From Nocardioides sp. (GTDB lineage: Bacteria > Actinomycetota > Actinomycetes > Propionibacteriales > Nocardioidaceae), in the NCBI GenBank assembly GCA_002729525.1, contig PBYI01000016.1, positions 1 through 64,000 on the forward strand: a stretch of 64,000 nt of DNA, given 5' to 3'. The position numbers and the translations under genes were made by a program. This document shows positions 1 to 7,811 of the stretch, one piece after another. The notes under the pieces were generated by a model. That model saw only the letters and a list, made by a program, of their open reading frames with translations. It searched no databases and was not told where the DNA came from. Within the stretch, counting starts at the first letter, position 1; every line of letters begins with the position of its first letter.

Positions 1-165
1 GTCCTCGACGACCGGCGACGGGGGCGGTGGGGTGCCGTTGGTGGCGCGGCCGCGAGCGAAGGGCGAGGTCTGCTCGCGGTTCGCGGCGTGACGGGCCTCG
101 AGCCACTCGTCGGCGCGCAGAGGGTCGCGGCCGTTGGTGTCGGGGTGGTGTCCGTTGGTGCTCAT
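1..165 (-). CDS. N-terminus of an unidentified protein, possibly a TadA/CpaF-type secretion ATPase (partial)
   Basis: Only 55 residues are in the window; the frame runs open off the left edge. The ATG overlaps the TGA of the upstream ParA-like gene as ATGA, so the two are translationally coupled. The visible part is hydrophilic and proline-rich near its end, with no diagnostic motif. The order SAF-domain protein, ParA-like protein, next gene matches Tad/Flp-type clusters (CpaB-CpaE-CpaF), so a CpaF-like ATPase is the likeliest identity. That rests on context only. Confidence 0.55.
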   Translation of the reverse strand, partial: MSTNGHHPDTNGRDPLRADEWLEARHAANREQTSPFARGRATNGTPPPPSPVVED

Positions 166-1001
166 GCGTGGCCTCCGTTCGTGGGAGCGAGGGCGGCCTG
201 GTTGGCGCCGAGGATGGAGTGGATGGCCGCGGCGCTGGCCCGGTAGCCGCGCAGCAGCCCGGAGGACTCGAACTTGCGGGGTTTGCGGGCGCCGTGGGAG
301 TAGACCTCGGCCGCCTCGGGCTCGAAGTCGACCGAGGCGACCACGGGGATCTGCAGGGCCTTGGCGATGTGGCGGGCGGTGTAGGGCCGGACGCGGGCGC
401 CGGTGGGTCCCGTGGGCCAACGGCGCTCCTCGTCGACGAGGAGGACCCCGAGGCGCGACATGCCTCCCACCGCGGCGAACTGGGACCGCAGGGTCTTGGC
501 CCAGCTGGTGGCGCCGGCCAGGGCCGGCAGCGAGCTGCGGGTGACGAGCAGGGTCAGGTCGGAGGCGGCGATGAGCGGCTGGGGCCAGCCGGCGAGTCCG
601 AGGCGGCCGGCGTCGACGATGACGTCCTGGCCGTTGCGCTCCAGTGCGCGCAGCTGCTCGGTGAGCGGATCCCATAGGGGCAGCAGGCTGGGGGCCTGCT
701 CGTGGGCGCGGATGCCGGGCAGGAACCAGGCGGAGCGCTCGGCCGGGGCCTCGGGGTCGAGCAGCAGCGTCTCGCGGGGCAGCGCGTCGGCCAGCGTCCC
801 CTCGCGCAGGGAGAGGGCGAGGTTGATCAGGCCGCCGGTCGGCTGCTGGGTGCCGTGGAAGTAGCCGGCGAAGACCGAGGAGGATCCGGTCGGGTCGGCG
901 TCGACCAGGAGCACGGGCCGGTGCCAGTTGAGGGTGAGCCCGAGCGCCGTGGTGGAGACGCCGGGCGATCCGCTCGCGGAGGCCAGGACGATCAGCGCCA
1001 T
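162..1001 (-). CDS. ParA/MinD-family protein with degenerate P-loop (CpaE-like)
   Basis: A 279-residue protein with the N-terminal ParA/MinD layout: a hydrophobic strand, a P-loop region GSPGVSTTALGL (about residues 11-22) and a switch-like VLLVDADPTGS. The usual P-loop lysine of GKT is absent (GVST), so ATP use may be altered or lost. A DVIVDAGRLG stretch near the middle fits the Walker B position. It starts 3 nt after the SAF gene stop and its stop overlaps the next ATG. In Tad systems such proteins (CpaE/TadZ) localise the pilus machine. The role is inferred from context; the fold call is fairly secure. Confidence 0.75.
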   Translation of the reverse strand: MALIVLASASGSPGVSTTALGLTLNWHRPVLLVDADPTGSSSVFAGYFHGTQQPTGGLINLALSLREGTLADALPRETLLLDPEAPAERSAWFLPGIRAHEQAPSLLPLWDPLTEQLRALERNGQDVIVDAGRLGLAGWPQPLIAASDLTLLVTRSSLPALAGATSWAKTLRSQFAAVGGMSRLGVLLVDEERRWPTGPTGARVRPYTARHIAKALQIPVVASVDFEPEAAEVYSHGARKPRKFESSGLLRGYRASAAAIHSILGANQAALAPTNGGHA

Positions 1002-1004
1002 TCC

Positions 1005-1691
1005 TCAGCGCTCCCGGGCGTCCAGGACGAGTGCGACCCGTCCGGTGGCGGCACGGGCAGCCAGGTCGGCGGCTTCGGCCTCGGGCACCGAGACGTCGAC
1101 GACGGTCTCCCCCGTCTCCTCCACTCGGCTAACACCAACGACGGTGGCCTCGATGGTGACCGGCTCCTTGTCGGTGACCTCGCCCTGGTCACCGGGCGTG
1201 GTGACGATCCGGACGACGTCGCCGCCGTAGAGCGGCTCCGAGGGCATCTGGGCGGGAGTGAGGCTGATGCCTACCAGGGACTCCCCCTCCCCCGGCACCA
1301 GGTTGTCGGTGACGGCCTGCTCGGTGAGCAGGGTGCCGGCCCACAGGTCGACCGCGGCGCGGCTGCCCTCGAGCTCGGCCTTCTGGCTGCCGGGGACCGG
1401 GGTCAGTGCCGGGTCGACGCTGACCCGTACGACGGCGAGGTCACCGGGCTCGATCGTCTCGCCGCGCTTGATGTCGCTGGCGACGACCAGGACCTCTTGG
1501 GTGTCGTTGACCGAGGTGAAGGCGAACGCGGTGCCCAGGGCGCCTGCGGCGACCAGGGCGGCCATCAGGGCGAACACCCACGGCCGGCGGCGTGCCTTGA
1601 CCCGCGCAGTGGCGACGGGTGCGGCCTGCGTCTGGGTGGGCGGCTGCGGGGGCGGTCCCCCCGCTGTGGTCTGTGCGGTGTCCAGCGACAT
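1005..1691 (-). CDS. SAF-domain protein, CpaB/RcpC-like
   Basis: A 228-residue membrane-anchored protein. A proline/glutamine-rich N-terminus is followed by one transmembrane segment (WVFALMAALVAAGALGTAFAF) and a SAF domain beginning VLVVASDIKRGETIEPGDLAVVRV. SAF proteins of this type (CpaB/RcpC) belong to Tad/Flp pilus machines, which fits the next two genes. The ATG at 1691 was chosen because AGAGGA lies about 10 nt upstream; an in-frame GTG at 1721 is possible but falls inside the conserved upstream element at 1717-1751. Confidence 0.8.
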   Translation of the reverse strand: MSLDTAQTTAGGPPPQPPTQTQAAPVATARVKARRRPWVFALMAALVAAGALGTAFAFTSVNDTQEVLVVASDIKRGETIEPGDLAVVRVSVDPALTPVPGSQKAELEGSRAAVDLWAGTLLTEQAVTDNLVPGEGESLVGISLTPAQMPSEPLYGGDVVRIVTTPGDQGEVTDKEPVTIEATVVGVSRVEETGETVVDVSVPEAEAADLAARAATGRVALVLDARER

Positions 1692-1716
1692 CAGTTCCGA
1701 GTCCTCTCGTCTCTCG

Positions 1717-1751
1717 ATCACCTATGTGTCAAGACGGGCCGGGGCGATCAC
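1717..1751 (-). promoter_or_regulatory. 36-bp-type element, copy 1 (35 bp)
   Basis: On the coding strand this reads GTGATCGCCCC, then 12 nt, then CACATAGGTGA, ending 25 nt before the SAF gene ATG. It is the only full copy that is 1 nt short. The element recurs before nine other operons, always in the direction of the downstream gene, which suggests a promoter or activator site. Confidence 0.7.
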
Positions 1752-1802
1752 TATGACCCAACTCGCGAACACCACACTAGTGCAGTTGTCTCGCTGAGTG
1801 GG

Positions 1803-1811
1803 TTGTCCACA
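1803..1811 (+). promoter_or_regulatory. DnaA-box-like site TTGTCCACA
   Basis: An exact match to the actinobacterial DnaA box TTGTCCACA, in the 270-nt intergenic stretch 1722-1990. That stretch otherwise holds only the conserved element upstream of the SAF gene; I see no gene in it. Confidence 0.45.
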
Positions 1812-1990
1812 GGTGGCAGATTCCGAGATGTCATCGCCCGAGTCCCTCTTGCGGGTGGTCGCGGCTCACTCCCCCGATGGAACTGAGCGTCTACGCGTCG
1901 AACGGCCGGGTCCCATGGGACCACGCGTTCGTTCTCCCTGAGCGACGATTGTGCCCTGCGTCACCTACGACTGAACCTCGGTATTGCTAC

Positions 1991-2449
1991 TCAGTTCCTG
2001 GGCGCGGGCTTGGGCCGGCGGCGGCGGAGCCGCTGGGCCTCGTTGAACGCTGCGGCGACGACATCGGCCGGCTCGTCGAAGACGCGGGCCAGGGCCTCGA
2101 TCGTCGACGGCGGTGGGAGGCGGGTCCAGCGACCGACCTCCCAGGAGTAGTAGGTCTTCACGGCCATGTTCGTACGGCTGGCCAGCTCGGGCACGGTCAG
2201 GCCGGCCTTAAGGCGCAGCGCTCTCAGGTCCGGGATCTCGCCGTCGAGGTGGATCAGCCGCAGGGTGGGGATGTCGAGGGCCCGGGCGAGCTTGACCAGG
2301 AAGTCGGGCCGGGGCACCGAGGTGCCCAGCTCCCAACGTGAAACGCGCTCTCCCCCGGCCGCGCCGACGAGTCGCGCGAGCTCGTGCTGGGTCAGGCCCG
2401 CGCTCTCGCGGGCTGTCCTCAGCGCACTGGGGTCGATTCCGGAGGCCAT
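1991..2449 (-). CDS. Tandem XRE-type helix-turn-helix regulator
   Basis: A 152-residue protein with two consecutive Cro/C1-type HTH domains. The first is around residues 8-55 (ARESAGLTQHELARLVGAAG, then VSRWELG); the second is around 74-125 (RLKAGLTVPELASRTNMAVK, then YYSWEVGRW). It ends with a basic arginine-rich tail. One polypeptide carrying both halves suggests binding to an asymmetric or direct-repeat operator. No good Shine-Dalgarno sequence precedes the ATG. It lies just downstream of the partition genes on the same strand and may regulate them or copy number (inference). Confidence 0.8.
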   Translation of the reverse strand: MASGIDPSALRTARESAGLTQHELARLVGAAGGERVSRWELGTSVPRPDFLVKLARALDIPTLRLIHLDGEIPDLRALRLKAGLTVPELASRTNMAVKTYYSWEVGRWTRLPPPSTIEALARVFDEPADVVAAAFNEAQRLRRRRPKPAPRN

Positions 2450-2487
2450 CGCCGACGAACACTATCGGCGCCGGCGACGCTGATTGG

Positions 2488-3051
2488 TTAGTCGGCTAGA
2501 ACTGCGCGGAGAGCGGCTCGGATCAGCTGGCTTCGACTGTCTGCACCGTGCTTCTCTACGAGTGAGTCGATGACCTTGAGATTCGCTTCGGTTGTGTCGA
2601 AGTTGATCGTCGTGCGTTCCTCGATCGCGTTGCGGCTCGTGCTCTGGTCGGGGAAGAGTCCACCAGTCGTGGGTGCGGGCGGGCGCTCCTTCTCGACCAG
2701 TTCTGCAAGTCGGTGCGCGTTGGCTTCGATCGCGTTCAAGATGAACTGAATCTGGCTGACCTTGCGGTCGGCCTGGAGGCGCTCACGCATACCCGCGGCC
2801 AGACGCTGCGGGATGCTGATCGTGGTTCGCCTCATCCCTCCGGTGCTCGCCGAGCTTGCCTTTGGTCGGGCCGCCTTCTTCGGCTTCGCCTCCCCTGTCC
2901 CGCGCTCGGCGTTGGGCTTCTCGGGCTCGGCGGCGCCCTCCACTGCCGGCGCAACCTGCGCGGGCGCGGTCGTTTTCGGTCGAGGTGGTGGACCGGAGAT
3001 CCGATCACGAACCAGGCCGAGGGCCGGAGCCAACTGGGGACGCTCGCTCAT
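2488..3051 (-). CDS. parB: ParB-type centromere-binding protein with two RHH motifs
   Basis: A 187-residue protein coupled to parA by an ATGA overlap, the standard place for the partition adaptor of a type Ib system. After a basic, proline-rich N-terminus it has one ribbon-helix-helix motif at about residues 70-115 (MRRTTISIPQRLAAGMRERL) and a second at about 143-187 (ERTTINFDTTEANLKVIDSL, then SRSQLIRAALRAVL). Type Ib adaptors use RHH folds to bind direct-repeat centromeres; here the candidate is the 12-bp periodic array upstream of parA. Two RHH units per chain is unusual. Confidence 0.75.
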   Translation of the reverse strand: MSERPQLAPALGLVRDRISGPPPRPKTTAPAQVAPAVEGAAEPEKPNAERGTGEAKPKKAARPKASSASTGGMRRTTISIPQRLAAGMRERLQADRKVSQIQFILNAIEANAHRLAELVEKERPPAPTTGGLFPDQSTSRNAIEERTTINFDTTEANLKVIDSLVEKHGADSRSQLIRAALRAVLAD

Positions 3052-3974
3052 GCCGTGGCTGCTTCCTGTACTGCAGGTGCCGCCGCGGCTTCCTCGGCGG
3101 CACCGATGCGGCGAATGAGCTCGTCGGCGAGGAGCACGTAGTCCTCAGCCAGGGCGGGGGCCGAGCCGGCGATTCGCTCGGGCCGCCGACCCTCCTTCAG
3201 CGCTTTCCAGTAGGGCTCGGCGTTGTGGACCACCTCGGCCAGCTCGTGGATCAGTCGGCCCTTCTCGCGCGCGTCGTCCGCGGCCGCCTCGGCGTGCCGG
3301 ATAACTGAGTCGCACAGCAGGTCGGCGTCACCAAGCACATTGCGGACGTCCTCCCTCGCGAATCGCCGGCGAGCCGTGGCCGATGCGCCCATGCCGAACA
3401 GGACTGCGCCCAGGACGTCGATCTCGGGATTGATCTCGCGAATCTTGACGACCTGCTCGGCCAGGACGCGGAGGCCCTCGATGCTGGAGCGATCCGACTT
3501 GGTCGGGATCACGATCCAACGGGCCGCCGCCAGAGCGAGCTGGACAAGCGCCGAACGGCGAGAGGGCGGGGTGTCGATGATGATCAGGTCGTACTCGTCC
3601 GCGATGCCTGCCAGAGCCTCGCGCAGCAGGATGCGGCCGTCCTCGCCACGGCGCTGTCGGCCGAGCACGAGGTCCTCGAGGTCGTCGAGCTTGCTGCCAC
3701 CGGGGATCACATCCAGGTTGGTCCTGACGCCCGTGAGGACCGGAGTCAGGGTGCCGCCGGTGACGAGCGTGTTGACCAGGTGGGCGCCGTGGTCAGCTCC
3801 CTCGCTTTCGGAGAAGCCGAGATCGTGGCCCAGATTCGCCTGCGAGTCGAGATCGATCAGGAGTGTCCGCCAGCCGGCCTGAGCGGCAAGGCCGGCGACG
3901 TTGGCTGCGCAGCTCGTCTTGCCGGTTCCGCCCTTGCCGGTGGCGAAGGTGATCACGCGCGACAGATTGCTCAT
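3048..3974 (-). CDS. parA: ParA partition ATPase
   Basis: A 308-residue ParA with an intact deviant Walker A box (TGKGGTGKTSCAAN, residues about 11-24), switch I-type DLDSQANLGHDLG and Walker B LIIIDTPPSRRSAL. It segregates DNA by ATP-dependent gradients together with the downstream RHH protein. The start is set at MSNLSRV because the longer open frame runs back through the repeat array upstream. No clear Shine-Dalgarno is visible, so the message may be leaderless. The length suits small plasmid ParAs without an N-terminal HTH, so autorepression would fall to the RHH partner. Confidence 0.9.
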   Translation of the reverse strand: MSNLSRVITFATGKGGTGKTSCAANVAGLAAQAGWRTLLIDLDSQANLGHDLGFSESEGADHGAHLVNTLVTGGTLTPVLTGVRTNLDVIPGGSKLDDLEDLVLGRQRRGEDGRILLREALAGIADEYDLIIIDTPPSRRSALVQLALAAARWIVIPTKSDRSSIEGLRVLAEQVVKIREINPEIDVLGAVLFGMGASATARRRFAREDVRNVLGDADLLCDSVIRHAEAAADDAREKGRLIHELAEVVHNAEPYWKALKEGRRPERIAGSAPALAEDYVLLADELIRRIGAAEEAAAAPAVQEAATA

Positions 3975-3985
3975 GGGTCGGATTC

Positions 3986-4240
3986 TGCTATGCGACGCGC
4001 TAGCGGCTGCGCTACGACACGCCGTATGAGCCGACATATCTGCCGCGCTACATGCCTCCGTAACGCGGCGCGCTAGCGCCGTCGGGTATGTCCTTCCGCT
4101 AGGGGCACTCCTATGGCCACTCATAGTGTGTTCCGCTAGTCGTTCCGCTAGCGGTCACACATACTGCGTCCGCTATGTGCTCCGCTACTGCCAACGTACG
4201 CATTCACTAGCGGGCAGGCTATGTGACGTCCTAGCGGAGC
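3986..4240. repeat. 12-bp periodic CTA/GTA array, candidate centromere
   Basis: From the parA start to about 4235 a short core (best form CCGCTA, weakened forms ATA or GTA) recurs about 21 times. The A of the core falls near 3990, 4002, 4014, 4026, 4038, 4050, 4062, 4075, 4088, 4101, 4113, 4125, 4138, 4150, 4163, 4175, 4187, 4198, 4209, 4221 and 4233, so spacing is 11-13 bp. Several cores sit in small palindromes CGCTAGCG. The position immediately upstream of parA and the RHH adaptor fits a centromere that also acts as operator. The next stretch, 4241-4466, shows nothing recognisable. Confidence 0.75.
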
Positions 4241-4466
4241 CCTCGGGATGGACCTCGCCAAGGGCAGAGCACACGAACCAGCCCGTCGACCGCAACGTAG
4301 GGCCCCGCTCAGACCGGCCCTGGACGGCATTCTGAGCGCTCCGGACGGGTTCTGTGGGCCCCGGATGCCTCGGACTGCAATCCAGGCCCGCAGAACGGCG
4401 ATCCCTGAAGAGTCATCGAGGCAGGGAAGGTGGCCTCGGTTCGGGCCAATCCACGCGTTCGATCTC

Positions 4467-6854
4467 TCATCCAGCTGCCTGACGGTCGGCTTCCTGGAAC
4501 AGTGCACCTTGACGCTCGAGGAACATTGCGTCGCGAACGGCCTCGCCGTCGGGCAGCAGGGCTTGACGCTCATCGGCTGTGGATCTCGTCGGCTGTACAG
4601 GCACCGCAAGCCCTTGTGTATGCAGGCCGTAGCGCCGCCGATGGTTGTTCCAGGCCGCAATCGATGCTCCGCGCTCGGCGGGGGAGAGTCCCTGGAAGCG
4701 CGCCTTCCGCTCCACGCTTCGATCGACGTACTCGTCGGCAGGAATGCTGCGAAGCCATGCGCAGTACTCGTCGAGCTCGGCGAGGCCGCCACGGATGCGT
4801 CGCTCGGCGAGCTCGGCCTTGAGCTTGGCCTGCTGCGTAATGGACATCTGGTCGAACTCGAGGCGCTTGGCCGCCGCGCGTTCGACGCGGGCAGCGGGGG
4901 AGAGGTTGTCCCACCAGGCCTTCTCGCGGGCCTTAGCTGCCTTGATCGCTCGGGCGCGACCCGCAGTCCAGGACGAGGTCGTGCCGGCACGATAGGCGGC
5001 GCGCTCCGCTTCGACCGCCTCCAGCTGACGGGCGTACGCCGCTGCGGATTCCTGCTCGACCTGCAGCGATCGCGGGCGGGTGGCGGCCTGCCAATGCCCA
5101 TGCTCATCGACCCTCACCATCCCCGCCTTGGCAAGCGCTACCAGGGCCGACTTCGCCGTAGACCTCTGGGACTTCGACAAGACATCAGTCGATGTTTCGA
5201 CCAACCCTGCCTTCACTCCCAGATCAGCCAGGTCCACGGGCCCGTCCAGCCGTAGGAGGGTTCGCCAGAGCGCGTGGCTAGAGCGGGGCAGGGTGGCCCA
5301 GAGGCCGCGGGGGACGGGGGGTGGGTCAAACACAGGTGGGGGGATTTGCCGTCCCCCCTGCTCGGGGGCGGAGTTGAACTCGAACTCATAGGAGGTCGAG
5401 TCACGAGCTGTCAGGGACAGGCAGTCGGTGTGGAGCGTCCCCAGGCGCCCGTTAAGCCGGGCCAGCGCCGCACGCACGGTCTTGCGGTCGCCCAAGCCCG
5501 TGTCGAGCAACAGATCCCTTTCAGGGCACGGCACCCGCAGGCGGCCCTCGCGCAGGGCCCGGTCGAGCAGCTGGTGGCCGACCTGGAGCAGGGCAGGCCT
5601 CTGACGAGCCGGGACGGCCCACATCAGCGTCTCCAGCTCGACCCGGCCGGCGGCCACCGCCGCGACGACGTCCGCCGGCGGCGTCTCAACGTGGCGTGGC
5701 TTCTGGTCCGGGTCGGTGTTGAACTCCGCGGCGGAGCGGACGAGCTCGTTCCACACGTAGGTCAGCCACCAGGAAAAGCCCTGGTGCTTCGCCTTGGTCA
5801 TCGCGGTCGGGTGAGATTCGCGGATCAGGCGCCACGCCAGCTCGGGATCGCCGATCGCCCACACCATCTCGCGGGTACAGGCCGCCTCGACAAGGGAACG
5901 GTCGACGTCGACCGCATGACGCCGCTTGGTCGCGCCAGCCGACCATGAGCCGGCCGGCACGTCGCCGGCCAGGAGGTACTGGCGCCAATCCGGGCGCAGC
6001 TGCCGCTTCCACCGCTGCAGCGCCAACGGCACGACCAGCCCCGACCCCGCCGACGCGGCGGACGGGGCAGCGGACGGGTGGGTCACCATGCTGGGCTTGG
6101 CCTTCGCCCGCGGTCGAAGCGGCGTCGCCGGAGGCGCGTGGGGGAGGGTCCGCTTCAGGTCGCGCAGCGCCTGGCGCAGGTCCCCGGTCGGCTTGGTGAC
6201 CGCGCCATGGCGGTGCGGAGAGGTCAGGGGTCGAACGGCGTCGCGCAGGTCGAGTTCACCGCGCGGAACCTTCACATCCGCTGCCAGGGCTTGCAGGTAC
6301 GCGCCGACCTCGGCCGCGAGTCCCGTCCGGGATGCAGCGGGCGCGTAGTGGAAGTCGGGGTGCGCGAAGAACAGGTGCCACCGGCCCTTGGCGCCGCCCG
6401 AGGGGCGCTCCAGGACCCAGAAGTCGCGACGGCGCAGCCAGTCGGCGACTTCGGCGGCGAGGAAGTCACCCAACGGCCCGGGGACGTCGATGTCGACCAC
6501 GCCGGCGCCGTCACGCAGGTGACCTACCAGAGCTGCGATGCGGCCCTTGCCGACCAACTCAAGCCCGTCGACCAGCGAGGGAATGGTGGTCCGGGGGACA
6601 GCCTCGTTGCCGGCGTCGATCACCAGCCACTGGGAGGCGTCAGGATTGAACAGGTGCTCATCCAGCGCCAACAGCGCCGGCGAGACACGCCGTCCGGCGC
6701 CAGGGTGTGCGGCATCGCCATGCGACGCCGGTACAGTTACCGGCAACAAATCCTCATACCTCCTCTCAGAGGCATCACCCGGGTTCCCAGTTGGCGCTGG
6801 TCCCCGGTCTTCACCAAGACGATCAGGTCCTGTTGGCGCAGGGCCTTTCGTCAT
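4467..6854 (-). CDS. Replication protein with AEP primase-like N-terminal domain
   Basis: A 795-residue protein beside the partition locus and the likely replication initiator. The N-terminal third has motifs of the archaeo-eukaryotic primase superfamily: VVDIDVPG (DxD, about 119-126), GRWHLFF (the sxH motif, His160) and ELDLRDAVRPLTSPHRHG (about 200-217). The middle and C-terminal parts are helical with winged-helix-like stretches and a basic, arginine/alanine-rich region. The start is uncertain: no Shine-Dalgarno precedes the ATG at 6854, whereas AGAGGAGG at 6766-6759 sits 9 nt before an in-frame TTG at 6749. The latter would shorten the protein by 35 residues. The replication role is inferred from domain and position. 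Confidence 0.7.
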   Translation of the reverse strand: MTKGPAPTGPDRLGEDRGPAPTGNPGDASERRYEDLLPVTVPASHGDAAHPGAGRRVSPALLALDEHLFNPDASQWLVIDAGNEAVPRTTIPSLVDGLELVGKGRIAALVGHLRDGAGVVDIDVPGPLGDFLAAEVADWLRRRDFWVLERPSGGAKGRWHLFFAHPDFHYAPAASRTGLAAEVGAYLQALAADVKVPRGELDLRDAVRPLTSPHRHGAVTKPTGDLRQALRDLKRTLPHAPPATPLRPRAKAKPSMVTHPSAAPSAASAGSGLVVPLALQRWKRQLRPDWRQYLLAGDVPAGSWSAGATKRRHAVDVDRSLVEAACTREMVWAIGDPELAWRLIRESHPTAMTKAKHQGFSWWLTYVWNELVRSAAEFNTDPDQKPRHVETPPADVVAAVAAGRVELETLMWAVPARQRPALLQVGHQLLDRALREGRLRVPCPERDLLLDTGLGDRKTVRAALARLNGRLGTLHTDCLSLTARDSTSYEFEFNSAPEQGGRQIPPPVFDPPPVPRGLWATLPRSSHALWRTLLRLDGPVDLADLGVKAGLVETSTDVLSKSQRSTAKSALVALAKAGMVRVDEHGHWQAATRPRSLQVEQESAAAYARQLEAVEAERAAYRAGTTSSWTAGRARAIKAAKAREKAWWDNLSPAARVERAAAKRLEFDQMSITQQAKLKAELAERRIRGGLAELDEYCAWLRSIPADEYVDRSVERKARFQGLSPAERGASIAAWNNHRRRYGLHTQGLAVPVQPTRSTADERQALLPDGEAVRDAMFLERQGALFQEADRQAAG

Positions 6855-6985
6855 TTCTAGGGCGAGTCACGCCCTCGCTGGCCACAGCTGGCGGCGTCCA
6901 CCTCCCTCCGGTCGCGAGGAGCGGGGCTCGTCGCTGACGAGCGCCGACGAGGTCCAGCGGCTCGGGATAGAACGAGGTGGGGAAG

Positions 6986-7075
6986 ATGCAGCGGCACGTG
7001 GTGGGCGCTCGCGACCGCATCGCGGGCAACCATGGCACGCACAAGATCCGACTGAATGTCGGCGCGCGCTGTTAA
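6986..7075 (+). CDS. Possible 29-residue ORF on the opposite strand
   Basis: ATG with a GAGGTGGGG stretch just upstream, encoding MQRHVVGARDRI and so on to a TAA. It matters mainly because the terminator at 7165-7204 faces plus-strand transcripts, implying something is transcribed rightward here. It could equally be a non-coding RNA antisense to the rep leader. Between 6855 and 7220 I see no other convincing gene. Confidence 0.25.
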   Translation: MQRHVVGARDRIAGNHGTHKIRLNVGARC

Positions 7076-7164
7076 TGTGGGGAGCACGAAGCACCCTCCC
7101 GTCGAGGTCTTGGCACCCATTCCGTCATCTCCGGCAAAGAGCTGAGTTGGGTATCCGCTTCATC

Positions 7165-7204
7165 GAAGGGCGACCGTTGCAGCGGTCGCCCTTCAGGCTT
7201 TTCG
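7165..7204 (+). terminator. Strong intrinsic terminator, plus-strand orientation
   Basis: A 12-bp perfect stem (GAAGGGCGACCG, 6-nt loop, CGGTCGCCCTTC) followed by AGGCTTTT. The T-rich side is to the right, so it terminates rightward transcription. It may also stop leftward reading from the gene at 7221-7631 without a U-tract. Confidence 0.75.
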
Positions 7205-7220
7205 GGCCCTGCCCGAAGTC

Positions 7221-7631
7221 TCAGACGGCTAGGTCGAGCCTCCCTTGCCCCTCGGCGATGTAGTCGAGCATCTCGACCATGTCGTAGACCTCCAGGCCGT
7301 CGCCCAACAGAAACTCGAGCACGTCCTGATAGGTGCGGGCTGTGGCTTGTGCCAGGTCGAAGACCTTCTCGGCCTGCGCGATCGGCAATTGGAACTTGAC
7401 CGCGCGTCGCTCGCCCTTGTGGCCCACGAAGTCCGTGACGCGATCCAGCTGCTCATCGCGGGTCCGCGCAGCGAGCGCGTCGGTGGCAACGACTTCGACT
7501 ACCTCGACATAGGTTCGCTCGTTGATCTGCGCGAGAAGGTGAATCTTGTCGACCATCTCGGGCGATAGCTTCACGAGGAACGCGTGGCGCTCGCCCTTGT
7601 GGGGTCGTCCGGCCTTCCGTGTCGTCTGCAT
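7221..7631 (-). CDS. Tandem ribbon-helix-helix DNA-binding protein
   Basis: A 136-residue protein containing two copies of one unit: HKGERHAFLVKLSPEMVDKI, then NERTYVEVVEVVATDAL; and HKGERRAVKFQLPIAQAEKV, then TARTYQDVLEFLLGDGL. Each unit has the basic strand plus two helices expected of an RHH fold, so the chain could form its own dimer-like unit. The ATG at 7631 has AGGA 8 nt upstream; a promoter-like TTGTCG is also visible. Position next to rep suggests control of replication or partition (inference). Confidence 0.65.
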   Translation of the reverse strand: MQTTRKAGRPHKGERHAFLVKLSPEMVDKIHLLAQINERTYVEVVEVVATDALAARTRDEQLDRVTDFVGHKGERRAVKFQLPIAQAEKVFDLAQATARTYQDVLEFLLGDGLEVYDMVEMLDYIAEGQGRLDLAV

Positions 7632-7811
7632 GACTGCGATCCTGCCGTAGAGGGCTTTTCTCGAAACGACAACACGCCGGGCGCATTTCCGGAAATGCTG
7701 CCTGGGCACGGTTCTCTCCCTCGTCGGCACCTGCCGACCTAACCCAAGCGGCCCTGTCGAAGCTGGTCGCCAGCGTTCTCTCCGGTCCGCATCCTGCAGG
7801 CACTGTGCGGG

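Noticed and set aside
3975..4124. 50-residue N-terminal extension of ParA
   Set aside because: It runs through the periodic repeat array, and MSNLSRVITFATGKGG is a normal ParA start.
4148..5255. Long frames opposite and overlapping the rep gene end
   Set aside because: Arginine/serine-rich compositions typical of GC-rich shadow frames; no ribosome sites.
6857..7120. 87-residue minus-strand frame upstream of rep
   Set aside because: No ribosome site and unlikely composition; a regulatory region or RNA is more plausible.
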